DNA from: an uncultured Mediterraneibacter sp.
GTDB lineage: Bacteria; Bacillota; Clostridia; Lachnospirales; Lachnospiraceae
Reading direction: 5' to 3'
DNA: 47,779 nt
NCBI RefSeq assembly: GCF_934330165.1
Contig: NZ_CAKRGI010000018.1
Coordinates: 1-47,779, forward strand
Part shown: piece by piece, positions 25,541-34,090 of the stretch
Position numbering within the stretch: the first letter of the stretch is position 1
Layout: the number at the start of each line of letters is the position of its first letter
The notes under the pieces: generated by a model
The model's input: only the letters and a program-made list of their open reading frames with translations
Database searches by the model: none
Told to the model about the DNA's origin: nothing
Position numbers and translations under genes: made by a program

Positions 25541-26683
25541 ATGAAAAAAATAGCAGTTTTGGGTTCTACAGGTTCAATTGGAACGCAGACACTGGAAATT
25601 GTCAGAACAAATCAGGATATCAAAGTAACGGCACTGGCTGCCGGAAATAATATAGAACTTTTAGAACAACAGATCCGGGAGTTCTCCCCGAGGGTTGTTG
25701 CAGTGTGGAAAGAGGAGCGGGCAAAGGAACTGAAAGAAAAGATCCGGGATTTGGATGTGAAAGTACTCTGTGGAATGGAAGGATTGCTTGCGGTGGCAGA
25801 AGAACCTGAAGCGGAGATCCTTGTCACTGCGATTGTTGGAATGATCGGAATCCTCCCGACGATCGAGGCAATCCGGGCAGGAAAAGATATTGCACTTGCG
25901 AATAAAGAAACTTTAGTTACGGCAGGGCATATTATTATACCGCTTGCAAAGGAAATGGGCGTTTCCATTCTTCCGGTGGACAGTGAGCATAGTGCCATTT
26001 TCCAGTCTCTGCAGGGTGGACAGGAGAAAGCATTGCATAAGATCCTGCTGACTGCATCAGGTGGCCCGTTCAGAGGGAAAAAGAGAGAAGAACTTCAAAA
26101 TATCCAGGTAGAAGATGCCCTGAAGCATCCGAACTGGGCAATGGGGCGAAAAATCACGATCGATTCTTCCACCATGGTGAATAAAGGGCTGGAAGTGATT
26201 GAGGCAAAGTGGCTGTTCGGAGTGGACGTGGATCAGATCCAGGTAGTCGTGCAGCCACAGAGCATCATTCATTCTATGGTGGAATACGAAGATGGTGCGG
26301 TGATCGCACAGCTTGGCACACCGGATATGAAGCTCCCGATCCAGTATGCACTGTATTATCCTGAGAGAAGATTTCTTCCGGGAGACAGACTGGATTTTGC
26401 TGCTTTAAGTCAGATTACATTTGAAAAACCGGATATGGAGACATTTTACGGACTGAAACTGGCTTATGAAGCCGGAAGGACAGGAGGTTCTCTCCCGACA
26501 GTTTTGAATGCTGCAAATGAACGGGCAGTTGCCATGTTCTTAGACAGAAAGATTAAATACATGCAGATTCCGGAGATCATTCAGGCATGCATGGAAGCTC
26601 ATAAAAATATTCCGTTCCCTACGGTAGAAGAAATACTAAAGACAGAACAGGCAACATATGAATTTATTAAAAACAGGTGGTAA
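25541..26683 (+). CDS. dxr: 1-Deoxy-D-xylulose 5-phosphate reductoisomerase
   Basis: A 380-aa NADPH enzyme making MEP in the non-mevalonate isoprenoid pathway. Seen: GSTGSIGTQTLEIV (NADPH), ANKETLVTAG, LPVDSEHSAIFQ (metal and substrate), SGGPFRG, KHPNWAMGRKITIDSSTMVNKGLE. Its product feeds UppS, encoded two genes upstream. Confidence 0.96.
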   Translation: MKKIAVLGSTGSIGTQTLEIVRTNQDIKVTALAAGNNIELLEQQIREFSPRVVAVWKEERAKELKEKIRDLDVKVLCGMEGLLAVAEEPEAEILVTAIVGMIGILPTIEAIRAGKDIALANKETLVTAGHIIIPLAKEMGVSILPVDSEHSAIFQSLQGGQEKALHKILLTASGGPFRGKKREELQNIQVEDALKHPNWAMGRKITIDSSTMVNKGLEVIEAKWLFGVDVDQIQVVVQPQSIIHSMVEYEDGAVIAQLGTPDMKLPIQYALYYPERRFLPGDRLDFAALSQITFEKPDMETFYGLKLAYEAGRTGGSLPTVLNAANERAVAMFLDRKIKYMQIPEIIQACMEAHKNIPFPTVEEILKTEQATYEFIKNRW

Positions 26684-26686
26684 TAT

Positions 26687-27718
26687 ATGGGGATTATTTT
26701 AGCGATACTGCTGTTCAGTGCAATCATAATCATTCACGAACTGGGACATTTCCTTCTTGCTAAAGCGAATGGAATCCGTGTGGATGAATTTTCACTGGGA
26801 CTTGGACCAACGCTGTTCGGGAAGCAGTTTGGTGAAACAAAGTTCAGTGTGAAACTGCTTCCTTTTGGCGGAGCATGCATGATGGGCGAGGATGATGTGG
26901 AAGATATATCAGAAGGAAGCTTTAACAGTAAATCTGTCTGGGCAAGAATGTCAGTCATTGTTGCAGGACCGCTTTTCAATCTGATCCTGGCATGGATCTT
27001 ATGTATGAGCATGATCGCATGGGTTGGATACAGAACACCGGTTGTCGGTGGAGTGATGGATGGATATTCAGCTCAGGAGCAGGGACTTTCAGAAGGCGAT
27101 GTGATCACGAAGATCGGTGATCGCTCTGTGCATATCTGGAATGATATCAGTTTATATAATCTGACTCATCCAGAAGAAAAAGAAGTTGAGATCACATATA
27201 AGAGGGATGGAAAGACACATACAGCAGTGCTGGAGCCGAGACAGAAAGAAGGAGATACTGCACCGCTTCTGGGAGTGACCGGAGGTAAAATGGAGCGTCC
27301 GGGATTTTTCGGAACCCTGAAATATGGTGCTTATACTGTCAAATACTGGATTAATTATACAGTAGACAGTCTTCGGATGCTTGTGACGGGAAGAGTCGGA
27401 ATGAAAGATCTGTCAGGTCCGGTGGGAATTGTCAGTGCAGTAGACAATGTTTATCAGGAGGCAGCACCGGCTGGGTTATCAGTGATCATCCTGAATCTGA
27501 TGAATATCGGGATTCTGATCACGGCAAACCTCGGTGTGATGAATCTTCTGCCGTTACCGGCACTGGATGGTGGAAGACTGGTATTTTTGATCATTGAGGC
27601 AATTCGTGGAAAGCGGGTATCACCGGATAAAGAAGGCATGGTGCATTTTGCAGGGTTTGCACTTCTGATGGTTCTGATGGTTTTGGTGATGTTTAATGAT
27701 ATTATGAAGCTGGTGTAA
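26687..27718 (+). CDS. rseP: RseP-family site-2 (intramembrane) metalloprotease
   Basis: A 343-aa zinc protease. The HExxH motif is IIHELGHFLLAKANG in the first helix, a PDZ domain lies at about 110-190 (YSAQEQGLSEGDVITKIG), and the last metal ligand is in LLPLPALDGGRLVF. In Gram-positives this family trims membrane anti-sigma factors or signal-peptide remnants. It starts three bases after dxr and ends the operon. Confidence 0.94.
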   Translation: MGIILAILLFSAIIIIHELGHFLLAKANGIRVDEFSLGLGPTLFGKQFGETKFSVKLLPFGGACMMGEDDVEDISEGSFNSKSVWARMSVIVAGPLFNLILAWILCMSMIAWVGYRTPVVGGVMDGYSAQEQGLSEGDVITKIGDRSVHIWNDISLYNLTHPEEKEVEITYKRDGKTHTAVLEPRQKEGDTAPLLGVTGGKMERPGFFGTLKYGAYTVKYWINYTVDSLRMLVTGRVGMKDLSGPVGIVSAVDNVYQEAAPAGLSVIILNLMNIGILITANLGVMNLLPLPALDGGRLVFLIIEAIRGKRVSPDKEGMVHFAGFALLMVLMVLVMFNDIMKLV

Positions 27719-27724
27719 AGTGGC

Positions 27725-27770
27725 TTATGAAATTAGTGTAAATACCATTATGAAATTAGTATGAATATCA
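27725..27770 (+). repeat. Tandem 23-bp direct repeat before the sleC-like gene
   Basis: Two adjoining copies (27725-27747 and 27748-27770) share TTATGAAATTAGT and end in AATACCA or AATATCA. They sit just upstream of and partly overlap a candidate promoter (GAATAT 27763-27768, 17 bases, TATAAT 27786-27791), whose -35 resembles those read by forespore sigma factors. This could be a regulator site. Confidence 0.55.
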
Positions 27771-27795
27771 TGAAAAGTCGGCTTATATAATAGAG

Positions 27796-28557
27796 ATGAT
27801 GATAGATTTCATGGAGCAGATCATGAGCCAGTTATGTGCCATGCAGACAGAAGCAGTTGACAAAGGAACGCTTCAGATCAATGTTACTTCCTCGGTGAAT
27901 GCATTTCCGGTGGAATGGGCGGAAATTTCTATTTCGTATACCGGAGTACCAGAAAGTACGCTGGAAAAGATACAGACAGATTCATCAGGACAGACGGAGA
28001 CGATCGAACTTGCAGCACCACCGGAGGAGTGGAGTCTGGATATAGAAGAAGAGAGACAGCCATATTCGGAATATACGCTGAGTATCGAAGCACCGGGATT
28101 TGAACCGGTCAGTGTTGCAGGAACAGAGATTCTTGCAAATGTAAAGGCAATACAGAACATACAGATGAAACCAGCAGATCAGAGCGGGGAAGAGGAACAA
28201 GTATTCGTCATCCCCGCTCATACGTTATATGGAGACTATCCACCGAAGATCGCAGAGGCAGAGATCAAACCGGTGATGGAGACAGGGGAGATTGTTTTAA
28301 GCCGTGTGGTTGTGCCAGAGTATATCGTGGTACATGACGGTTCACCAAGAGATTCAACTGCGACCAATTATTATGTTAAATATAAAGATTATATCAAGAA
28401 TGTTGCATCCAGTGAGATTTATGCGACCTGGCCGGAAAATACGATCCGGGCGAATGTATTGGCAATCATGTCGTTTACTCTGAACAGGGTTTATACGGAG
28501 TGGTCACTTCGTATATGGTCGCTCAGGGTTGCAGAAGTCTATTTCTTAATGAATTAG
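27796..28557 (+). pseudogene. sleC: SleC-like spore cortex-lytic gene, 5' part, interrupted by the element
   Basis: The first 236 codons (to TGG at 28501-28503) encode an N-terminal propeptide-like and Ig-like region (LQINVTSSVNAFPVEWAEISI) and the start of a SpoIID-like lytic domain (ENTIRANVLAIMSFTLNRVYTEW). After that the frame enters element DNA and stops at 28557 with 18 foreign residues. The remainder lies at 41291-41875 in the same direction. Joining at the shared GGT gives EWYRNKGYDF without frameshift and a protein of about 430 aa, close to Clostridium perfringens SleC, which degrades spore cortex on germination. The gene is broken here unless the element leaves. Confidence 0.85.
28494..28514. 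other. attL: left junction of the integrated element
   Basis: Host sequence ends at ...ACGGAGT-GGT (GGT at 28502-28504). The same GGT occurs at the right junction. Host coding breaks exactly here. The very short shared core fits a large serine integrase. Confidence 0.75.
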
Positions 28558-28585
28558 TCATTCAGTTGAGAGAATGTGGGACATG

Positions 28586-29059
28586 TTAGTTTTTCGGGGC
28601 ATTCATTTTTGTTTGATAGTTGGATAAAGCATCAAAGACCTTGTGATAGATAACCTGATTTGGATAATATCTGTAGTCTACGAAAACAGAAATTCCTGTT
28701 TTGTAGAAATATTCAAGAATGGCAGCAGCGCAGCCAGAACTTCTGCTTTCACCATATTCGCATTGACAGATAATATCCAGTCCGTCATTTTTAGCTTTGA
28801 AGATAAATTCTGCTAACTGGTCAGCTTCAGGAAAATAGGTTTCATAGCTCAAGTTGAATTTAGGCAGAACGGATAAATCTATATCATGTACGGCAACGTA
28901 AAAAATCCGCTCTGCCTTATTTTTATAATCAACAGGGGCAGAGTGTTTATTGTGATAATTATCGGGTGGGTCAAGAAAACTGATAACTGCTGAATTTTTA
29001 GGGAAATCCCCTTTGATAAGCGTTTCAATTGCCTGTCTGGAATAAATACTTACCTGCAT
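28586..29059 (-). CDS. CX5R phosphatase-like protein
   Basis: A 157-aa protein. The P-loop is C100-EYGES-R106-S, preceded by the hydrophobic strand GLDIICQ, the usual layout of cysteine-dependent tyrosine or dual-specificity phosphatases. Asp residues in AVHDIDL could be the general acid. Such small proteins are common in phages and mobile islands of Clostridia, where their role is unclear. AGAGAGGTTATTTTC precedes the start. It is the first element gene and points toward the left junction. Confidence 0.6.
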   Translation of the reverse strand: MQVSIYSRQAIETLIKGDFPKNSAVISFLDPPDNYHNKHSAPVDYKNKAERIFYVAVHDIDLSVLPKFNLSYETYFPEADQLAEFIFKAKNDGLDIICQCEYGESRSSGCAAAILEYFYKTGISVFVDYRYYPNQVIYHKVFDALSNYQTKMNAPKN

Positions 29060-29111
29060 GAAAATAACCTCTCTTTCGTGGAATTAACTGGGTGCAACAC
29101 CATTTATAATG

Positions 29112-29705
29112 TTAAGCTTGTTCTTCAATAATCTTCAAATACTTATATACCGTTGGGATTGAAAGAGAACAAAGTCGTGCTAACTCAGATTTGTTAATTT
29201 TCTTGTTTTTGTATTGAGGGTAATAATGATAAAAAATAGATGGAATATTATCAGTAGTTGTTACGGGTCTTCCGATTGCCTTTCCTTTTGCTTTGGCATT
29301 TTCCATTCCGCTTTTTACACGCTGGCTTATCATGTTACGTTCCAGTTCCGCAAATACACCCATCATTTTTAACATTCCCTCAGTCATCGGGTCAAGTTCT
29401 TTGCTACAGTCTACTTCAAAAGTTCCAAGAACCAATTTGATATGATTCTTTTTAACAAATTCTATGATTTCACATAACTGTAAAGTGCTTCTTGTAAATC
29501 GGCTGACCTCAGTGGCAATAATGGTATCTCCTGATTGTACGATATTTAAGAGTTTATCTAATTCTGCACGATTGGTTTTCGTTCCACTTTCATACTCTTT
29601 GTAGATTGTTTCATCAGTAGCACCTTGTTGTTTTAGTTCTCTTACCTGTCATTCAATATCCTGTAAATCCTCATTTGTAGAACATCTTGCGTATCCGTAT
29701 ATCAT
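29112..29705 (-). pseudogene. Small serine resolvase/invertase with one in-frame TGA
   Basis: Read from ATG at 29705, the frame begins MIYGYARCSTNEDLQDIE, with the catalytic Ser in YARCST, then meets TGA at codon 19 (29651-29649). It then continues open for about 178 codons, with VSRFTRS, ELERNMISQRVKSGMENAKAKGKAIGRP and a C-terminal helix-turn-helix (SELARLCSLSIPTVYKYLK). Only this codon breaks it; Arg or Gln is usual there, so CGA or CAA to TGA fits. Without suppression, the remaining downstream starts lack the catalytic residue. Confidence 0.8.
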
Positions 29706-29748
29706 TTGCAATCACTCCTCGAAAGTTCTTTGAATATCTATTTCTTTA

Positions 29749-30027
29749 CTATTTCCAGTATCGCTCAAGTAATCGTAACATATTTTCTCTTCCAACAGGG
29801 TTCATTGTATGAATGCGAACAGGATAAAAACGACCTGTTTCAGCAAGCCAATCCAATAATTTTATTCCGTCTCCACCGTCATATGCGAAATCGCCTAAAT
29901 CATGGTCACAGTCAATCAATGAAATGGGTTCTTTTGCATGTTCGATTACTCGTTTTGCATCATTAACGCTTTTACAACAGATAAACCCATCGGGTGCCGA
30001 GCGTATATCATCTAACCATATTTTCAT
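29749..30027 (-). CDS. Receiver-like domain protein (cyclic-phosphate-processing receiver type)
   Basis: A 92-aa single-domain protein with MKIWLDDIRSAPDGF at the start, ISLIDCDHDLGDFAYDGGDGIKLLDWL in the middle and HTMNPVGRENM near the end. These fit the small receiver-like family (cREC) predicted to process cyclic phosphates or to act in nucleotide-linked conflict systems. ATG 30027 has GGAGGAAAT upstream. It starts 11 bases after the next gene on the minus strand, so the two form a unit. Molecular role is unproven. Confidence 0.6.
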   Translation of the reverse strand: MKIWLDDIRSAPDGFICCKSVNDAKRVIEHAKEPISLIDCDHDLGDFAYDGGDGIKLLDWLAETGRFYPVRIHTMNPVGRENMLRLLERYWK

Positions 30028-30038
30028 ATTTCCTCCAA

Positions 30039-30749
30039 TCAGCGGTTTTCCCTTATGTGTGTAAATCTTGTACCGGCAACCTCGCAAAATGCCTGAAACC
30101 ACCAATCAACAGGGTCAGCATAGGAGGATTCTGTTATAGTCTTTCGTAATGTTGTCTGATATTCTATATATTCTGGAAACTCCCATTCTTCAAAAGGTAA
30201 TACTTTTTCGATATTGTAGTAACCCATATGATAGCGGTTGGTTACATCTTCAAGCGGCGCACATTTCAAATGTAATACATGTTTGTAAGCATCTCTTCCG
30301 TAAGCAGTAGCCATTTGTAATGTATATGTTTCTACTGGTACATGGAAAAATCTTCTTGCAGAATTTATATCCCAGTATCCTGTTTGGAGATTGGATTCAA
30401 TTACTATCAGATGAACAAGTGTCTGATTGATTAGTCTTTGAGCAATACCATATGACCATTTGCATATTCCATCGTACATATGAATGAGCGTGTTGCATAA
30501 AACATAATGTGTTTTATCAAAATCCTGTTGGTTTTCTGATTCAAACAAACGTGGCAGATTTTCAGCAAGAAAAGATTCCGATTTATATTCGTTTTTGGTA
30601 TCCTGATTAAACACATTCTTGTCATGAAAGTGTATCTGTCGCCAAAAGTCACGATAGGAACGATTAACTGCATGAAAAATAATTTGCGAATCTGTGAAAG
30701 TTTCTTTTATTCCATAATGGTTATAAAGCAAAAATAAGTTTTCATTCAT
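30039..30749 (-). CDS. Unknown protein, partner of the receiver-like gene
   Basis: A 236-aa soluble protein I do not recognise. It is rich in aromatic residues and His (FHAVNRSYRDFWRQIHFHD, NSARRFFHVPVETYTLQMATAYGRDAYKHVL), mostly helical in appearance, without signal peptide or membrane helix. AAAGGAGAT precedes the start. It directly precedes the receiver-like gene. I assign no function. Confidence 0.55.
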   Translation of the reverse strand: MNENLFLLYNHYGIKETFTDSQIIFHAVNRSYRDFWRQIHFHDKNVFNQDTKNEYKSESFLAENLPRLFESENQQDFDKTHYVLCNTLIHMYDGICKWSYGIAQRLINQTLVHLIVIESNLQTGYWDINSARRFFHVPVETYTLQMATAYGRDAYKHVLHLKCAPLEDVTNRYHMGYYNIEKVLPFEEWEFPEYIEYQTTLRKTITESSYADPVDWWFQAFCEVAGTRFTHIRENR

Positions 30750-30882
30750 AGAAATAATCTCCTTTGCGTTTTTTCTCTTTCGACGTCGATTGATTATTTA
30801 TATTGTAAGATGATACTATGTTACATTCAACCCCTCTGAAATCCGTTAATAATTTCGTAATAATTTGCTGTTCAACCTAAAC

Positions 30883-31009
30883 CATAAAAGAAACGGTGGA
30901 GTGAATTTCTTTTATGATTGATACAAAAAAATATCCATAATCACAGTGGATTACAGATATTTTTTGAATGGAAATGACCATAAAGGAAAAGAGATGTTTT
31001 CTTTTATGG
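30883..31009. terminator. Three successive hairpins, terminator cluster of the glycosylase operon
   Basis: The 267-base gap after 30749 holds three inverted repeats. CATAAAAGAAA (30883-30893) pairs with TTTCTTTTATG (30906-30916). AAAAATATC (30926-30935 region) pairs with GATATTTTT (30956-30965), with a nested TAATC/GATTA; on the minus strand this ends in a T run, an intrinsic terminator. CCATAAAGGAAAA (30978-30990) pairs with TTTTCTTTTATGG (30997-31009). The first and third share sequence. They lie just after the 31017 stop. Confidence 0.65.
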
Positions 31010-31016
31010 GGATATA

Positions 31017-32060
31017 CTATTGTTTAGCCTTTTTAATTGCCTGCTGTCTTTTTTGATATCTATGTTCGTTAATAAGTATATCTGCTTTCTGCCAGTTACT
31101 GATACTTCTTAAAAGTTTATTTCCATGTTCTTGAATATCAAGTACCTGTTCATTAAGATAAGTGGCATAATGCTGATTTTGCAGAACATTGTTCAATATT
31201 TGAGTTTGAGTACGCATAGCATTCAACTGTTGATTTGCAATGTTAACTTGCTGTTGTTGATAGCGATGCGATACGTCCTGATTATATCTTTCTATTGCAA
31301 ATTTTAAGTCATAATCAGAAGTTCCCATAAAAGTTGCTAAATATGCAACTGACCCAATCCCACGATATTGTGCAGGGATAATATTTTTCTTATATACTTC
31401 CTCTAATGTTTCATGGGTTTGAGTTATCACATTCTTAAGTTCTTCCTTTTTGCTGTTATATGTAGCCATGGTATAGGTCTGATAATGGTCATAGTCCTTT
31501 TTATACTGTTCCAACTTATCATTATAGACGTTGCATTCGCTTTCATATTGTTCATACATTTTCAGATATTCATCATGTACTCGATTGGATTCTGCTAACT
31601 GCCTTTTTTTATTTTCAGAATCTATTTCTTTACATTTTTTCTGATAATCAGCAGAATTTCTTATATTTTCAACAGCCTCTTTCTTCTGTTGCTTAACCCA
31701 TGCACGGTCTTTAGAGAACAACCGAAGTGAGTATACAATACCACAAATGGTTATTACACTTCCTATAAGTTGTAATATAAAGGAATCATTTATTACGCCA
31801 ATTATTATGCCAATAATGTAAAATGGAAGTCCTTTTTTCCAATTTGACGGTGTTTTTATCTGTGGCGGTTGAATTTGCGGATATTGTATTAGTTGCACTT
31901 TCTGTGGTGTCATTTCCATAGGCTCTGTTGGCTTCAAAGGCTGTTTAGGTGCTTTTGGTATATTACGGTTAAGTTCGTTTAACTCACGATTAAGAATTAA
32001 GAGTGTATCCTCTAAATAATATGCAGTTGTAAGATTTTCCAATTCTTCTTGTCTTGACAT
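31017..32060 (-). CDS. Membrane protein with long coiled coil, unknown function
   Basis: A 347-aa protein. An N-terminal short coiled segment and a Pro/Gln-rich linker (PKAPKQPLKPTEPMEM) come first. Two adjacent membrane helices follow (LPFYIIGIIIGVIND and LQLIGSVITICGIVYSLRLF), then a charged coiled coil of about 110 residues. The C-terminal block AQYRGIGSVAYLATFMGTSDYDLKFAIERYN ends in a Gln-rich helix. Similar blocks occur in uncharacterised proteins of Firmicutes mobile elements. It is third in a minus-strand operon with a DNA-glycosylase-like gene. Confidence 0.6.
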   Translation of the reverse strand: MSRQEELENLTTAYYLEDTLLILNRELNELNRNIPKAPKQPLKPTEPMEMTPQKVQLIQYPQIQPPQIKTPSNWKKGLPFYIIGIIIGVINDSFILQLIGSVITICGIVYSLRLFSKDRAWVKQQKKEAVENIRNSADYQKKCKEIDSENKKRQLAESNRVHDEYLKMYEQYESECNVYNDKLEQYKKDYDHYQTYTMATYNSKKEELKNVITQTHETLEEVYKKNIIPAQYRGIGSVAYLATFMGTSDYDLKFAIERYNQDVSHRYQQQQVNIANQQLNAMRTQTQILNNVLQNQHYATYLNEQVLDIQEHGNKLLRSISNWQKADILINEHRYQKRQQAIKKAKQ

Positions 32061-32079
32061 AATTTATTCAATCCCTCCA

Positions 32080-33123
32080 TTAACTTAGTGGAAAATTAAA
32101 GTAATTGATAATTTCTCTGGTTTCGTCATTTTCTCCATAAACATTTATAAGCAATTCATATTCAGCCTGAGCAAATGGATATTTGGAAATCATGTCTGCA
32201 AGAAGCTGTCCTACTTTATCTTTCGGGAACATAGGATTTTTCAAATTATTTATCATCGTATTATATTCATTTCCAGTTTTAGTATATATTTGTTTTAATA
32301 TTCCATTATCGGCAAGAAACTGAATCATTGAGAAGAATGTGCAAAGATAGTCATTATAAACTTCTTTAAAAAATATATCTTCTTTAAATTTAGAAAAAAT
32401 TTGTGCTTTTTCTTCATCAGACATTTGTAACTGATGAGAGACAAATTTTCCAAGTGTACTCATTCCAAAGTTAAAAGTTTCTGCTTTTGCGATTCCTTTT
32501 GCAGCACCCTTTAATCCAAACCCACCACCTTGTAATCGAACAGAATTGCCTAATTTGTTTCCAAAGGAATCAGCGGATTGTTTCTTCTCTAATGTTATTC
32601 CCAACATAGTACTGTATGATGTGACAGCACGATTGTATGTATCTAATTGATAATTATAAAAAGTTTGTTTATCAACATTAAAGACACCAAAAACAAGAAA
32701 TAGACTGTATGCACGTTCCAACATCGGAGCCAATCCTTCCATGTACATGTCTTCAAAATAATGTAATAGTGTATCATAATCTTTTACACACTGATGATAT
32801 CTAAATTCAAAGCGATTTGCATAATATTGAGCGGATTGTTTGAATAAATCTTTATACTGGAAACAGGTATCTAATTCTTGTGACACGTTAATTATATTTC
32901 CATCCAACTCAAACTGCTTGCTATTTCCTGTAAGAGCAGTCCATTGTTCGGGTTCTTCAACAGTACAAGGTGGATAGCTTTCAAATGGTGGAAAAACTTT
33001 TGGCTCTTCGATTTTTTTGATTTCTCCAAAAACTTCTTTTCCAACTAATTTGTTTGCTTCTTTATTTAGTGCGTTCCCCATATCTGCGAATTTGTTAAAT
33101 CCTTTTTCAAATAAACTTGCCAT
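32080..33123 (-). CDS. Unknown protein with glycine-rich central segment
   Basis: A 347-aa protein I do not recognise. No signal peptide. It begins with an amphipathic segment (FEKGFNKFADMGNALNKEANKL) and is mostly helical. A central Gly-rich stretch at about 195-215 (SVRLQGGGFGLKGAAKGIAKA) could contact membrane, although this is speculative. It lies between the glycosylase-like gene (one base gap) and the coiled-coil membrane gene (19 bases), so the three are one operon and likely one functional unit. Confidence 0.6.
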   Translation of the reverse strand: MASLFEKGFNKFADMGNALNKEANKLVGKEVFGEIKKIEEPKVFPPFESYPPCTVEEPEQWTALTGNSKQFELDGNIINVSQELDTCFQYKDLFKQSAQYYANRFEFRYHQCVKDYDTLLHYFEDMYMEGLAPMLERAYSLFLVFGVFNVDKQTFYNYQLDTYNRAVTSYSTMLGITLEKKQSADSFGNKLGNSVRLQGGGFGLKGAAKGIAKAETFNFGMSTLGKFVSHQLQMSDEEKAQIFSKFKEDIFFKEVYNDYLCTFFSMIQFLADNGILKQIYTKTGNEYNTMINNLKNPMFPKDKVGQLLADMISKYPFAQAEYELLINVYGENDETREIINYFNFPLS

Positions 33124-33124
33124 T

Positions 33125-33958
33125 TTAAATCGTCCTTTCTGAATTACAAATGTTTCTAATTACGCATATATCACATTTAGGATTCCTTACAGTACAAACT
33201 TCTCCATATCCGTTTGCACAATACATCCAGAGGAGATAGTCAACTTCTGCACAATGCTTTCCCATTTGTTCAGCTATTGACTGGATAATATCCATAGCTT
33301 CATATATTGGAACAGTTTCATATTTTGAACAGCCTAAGATTTTACGTCCGAGAATTCGTCGGATATGTCTGTCAGGTTTTGCAATATCATACCCAACATT
33401 TCTTAAATACTCCGCATTGAGTGCTTCTCCCATTTGATTCATCTTCAAAAAGGATTCTGGAGAAGACAGTTTTTCAATTAACCCTTTCAAAGTAGAATCT
33501 TCGGCTATGTATTTTTTATAACAAGAATCAATACTACCATACTGATTTTCAATCTTGGACAATAATGGAATATTGTTCTTAATTAAAGCCTCCATCTGCT
33601 TTCGTGTACTTTGTGTTGCTCCACAGATTTCCTTTATTCTTTCAGTAAAGAAATCAGATGAACCGGATAAAATATATTCCATGTTGTAATTATGAAACAG
33701 TTCATCTATAGGAGTGATTTTTCCGGTTGAATCATCGATTCCATCAACAACTCTGTCCCATTTAGCACCTGAACTTAACATGGAATAAACCATTCCACGA
33801 ATATGATCTTCAATAGTGAAATTTTCCTGATATTCTCGCCTGTCAATCTGCTTCTTGATAAATGAATGTTCCCATAGCTTTGTTTCAGGCAATTTATTAT
33901 TCAAATAGCTTTCCATTGTATCAACGGCATGAACTATCATTTGATTACTGTAAGACAT
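33125..33958 (-). CDS. HhH-GPD-like DNA glycosylase with 4Fe-4S motif
   Basis: A 277-aa protein. The end carries C-X6-C-X2-C-X5-C (CTVRNPKCDICVIRNIC), exactly the endonuclease III/MutY iron-sulfur spacing. Before it, EYLRNVGYDIAKPDRHIRRIL aligns with the helix-hairpin-helix and catalytic-Asp segment (VDTHI in Nth). The N-terminal half (YQENFTIEDHIRGMVYSMLSSGAKW) differs from housekeeping Nth, and a long helical insert separates it from the motif. It may excise bases from invading or modified DNA. ATG 33958 has GAAAGGAGGATT upstream. It heads a three-gene operon facing an XRE regulator. Confidence 0.65.
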   Translation of the reverse strand: MSYSNQMIVHAVDTMESYLNNKLPETKLWEHSFIKKQIDRREYQENFTIEDHIRGMVYSMLSSGAKWDRVVDGIDDSTGKITPIDELFHNYNMEYILSGSSDFFTERIKEICGATQSTRKQMEALIKNNIPLLSKIENQYGSIDSCYKKYIAEDSTLKGLIEKLSSPESFLKMNQMGEALNAEYLRNVGYDIAKPDRHIRRILGRKILGCSKYETVPIYEAMDIIQSIAEQMGKHCAEVDYLLWMYCANGYGEVCTVRNPKCDICVIRNICNSERTI

Positions 33959-33992
33959 TGCAATCCTCCTTTCTCTGTATATGTATAAGCTA

Positions 33993-34021
33993 AGTTTAAA
34001 ACGCATTATGAGTATTGTCAA
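33993..34021 (-). promoter_or_regulatory. Promoter of the glycosylase operon
   Basis: On the minus strand TTGACA (34021-34016) and TAAACT (33998-33993) are 17 bases apart. The region is shared with the divergent XRE gene. A rightward element TTGTCA (34015-34020) with TATAAG (34036-34041) overlaps the same bases, so one bound repressor could control both. Confidence 0.6.
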
Positions 34022-34090
34022 CTCTATTTGCGTATTATAAGAAATAGAAAGAGTTCTTCATATAGTATTGGAATATGGAGGAAGAATACT

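Noticed and set aside
29649..29651. Selenocysteine at the resolvase TGA
   Set aside because: No conserved Cys is expected at this position in resolvases and no selenocysteine hairpin is evident; a nonsense mutation is simpler.
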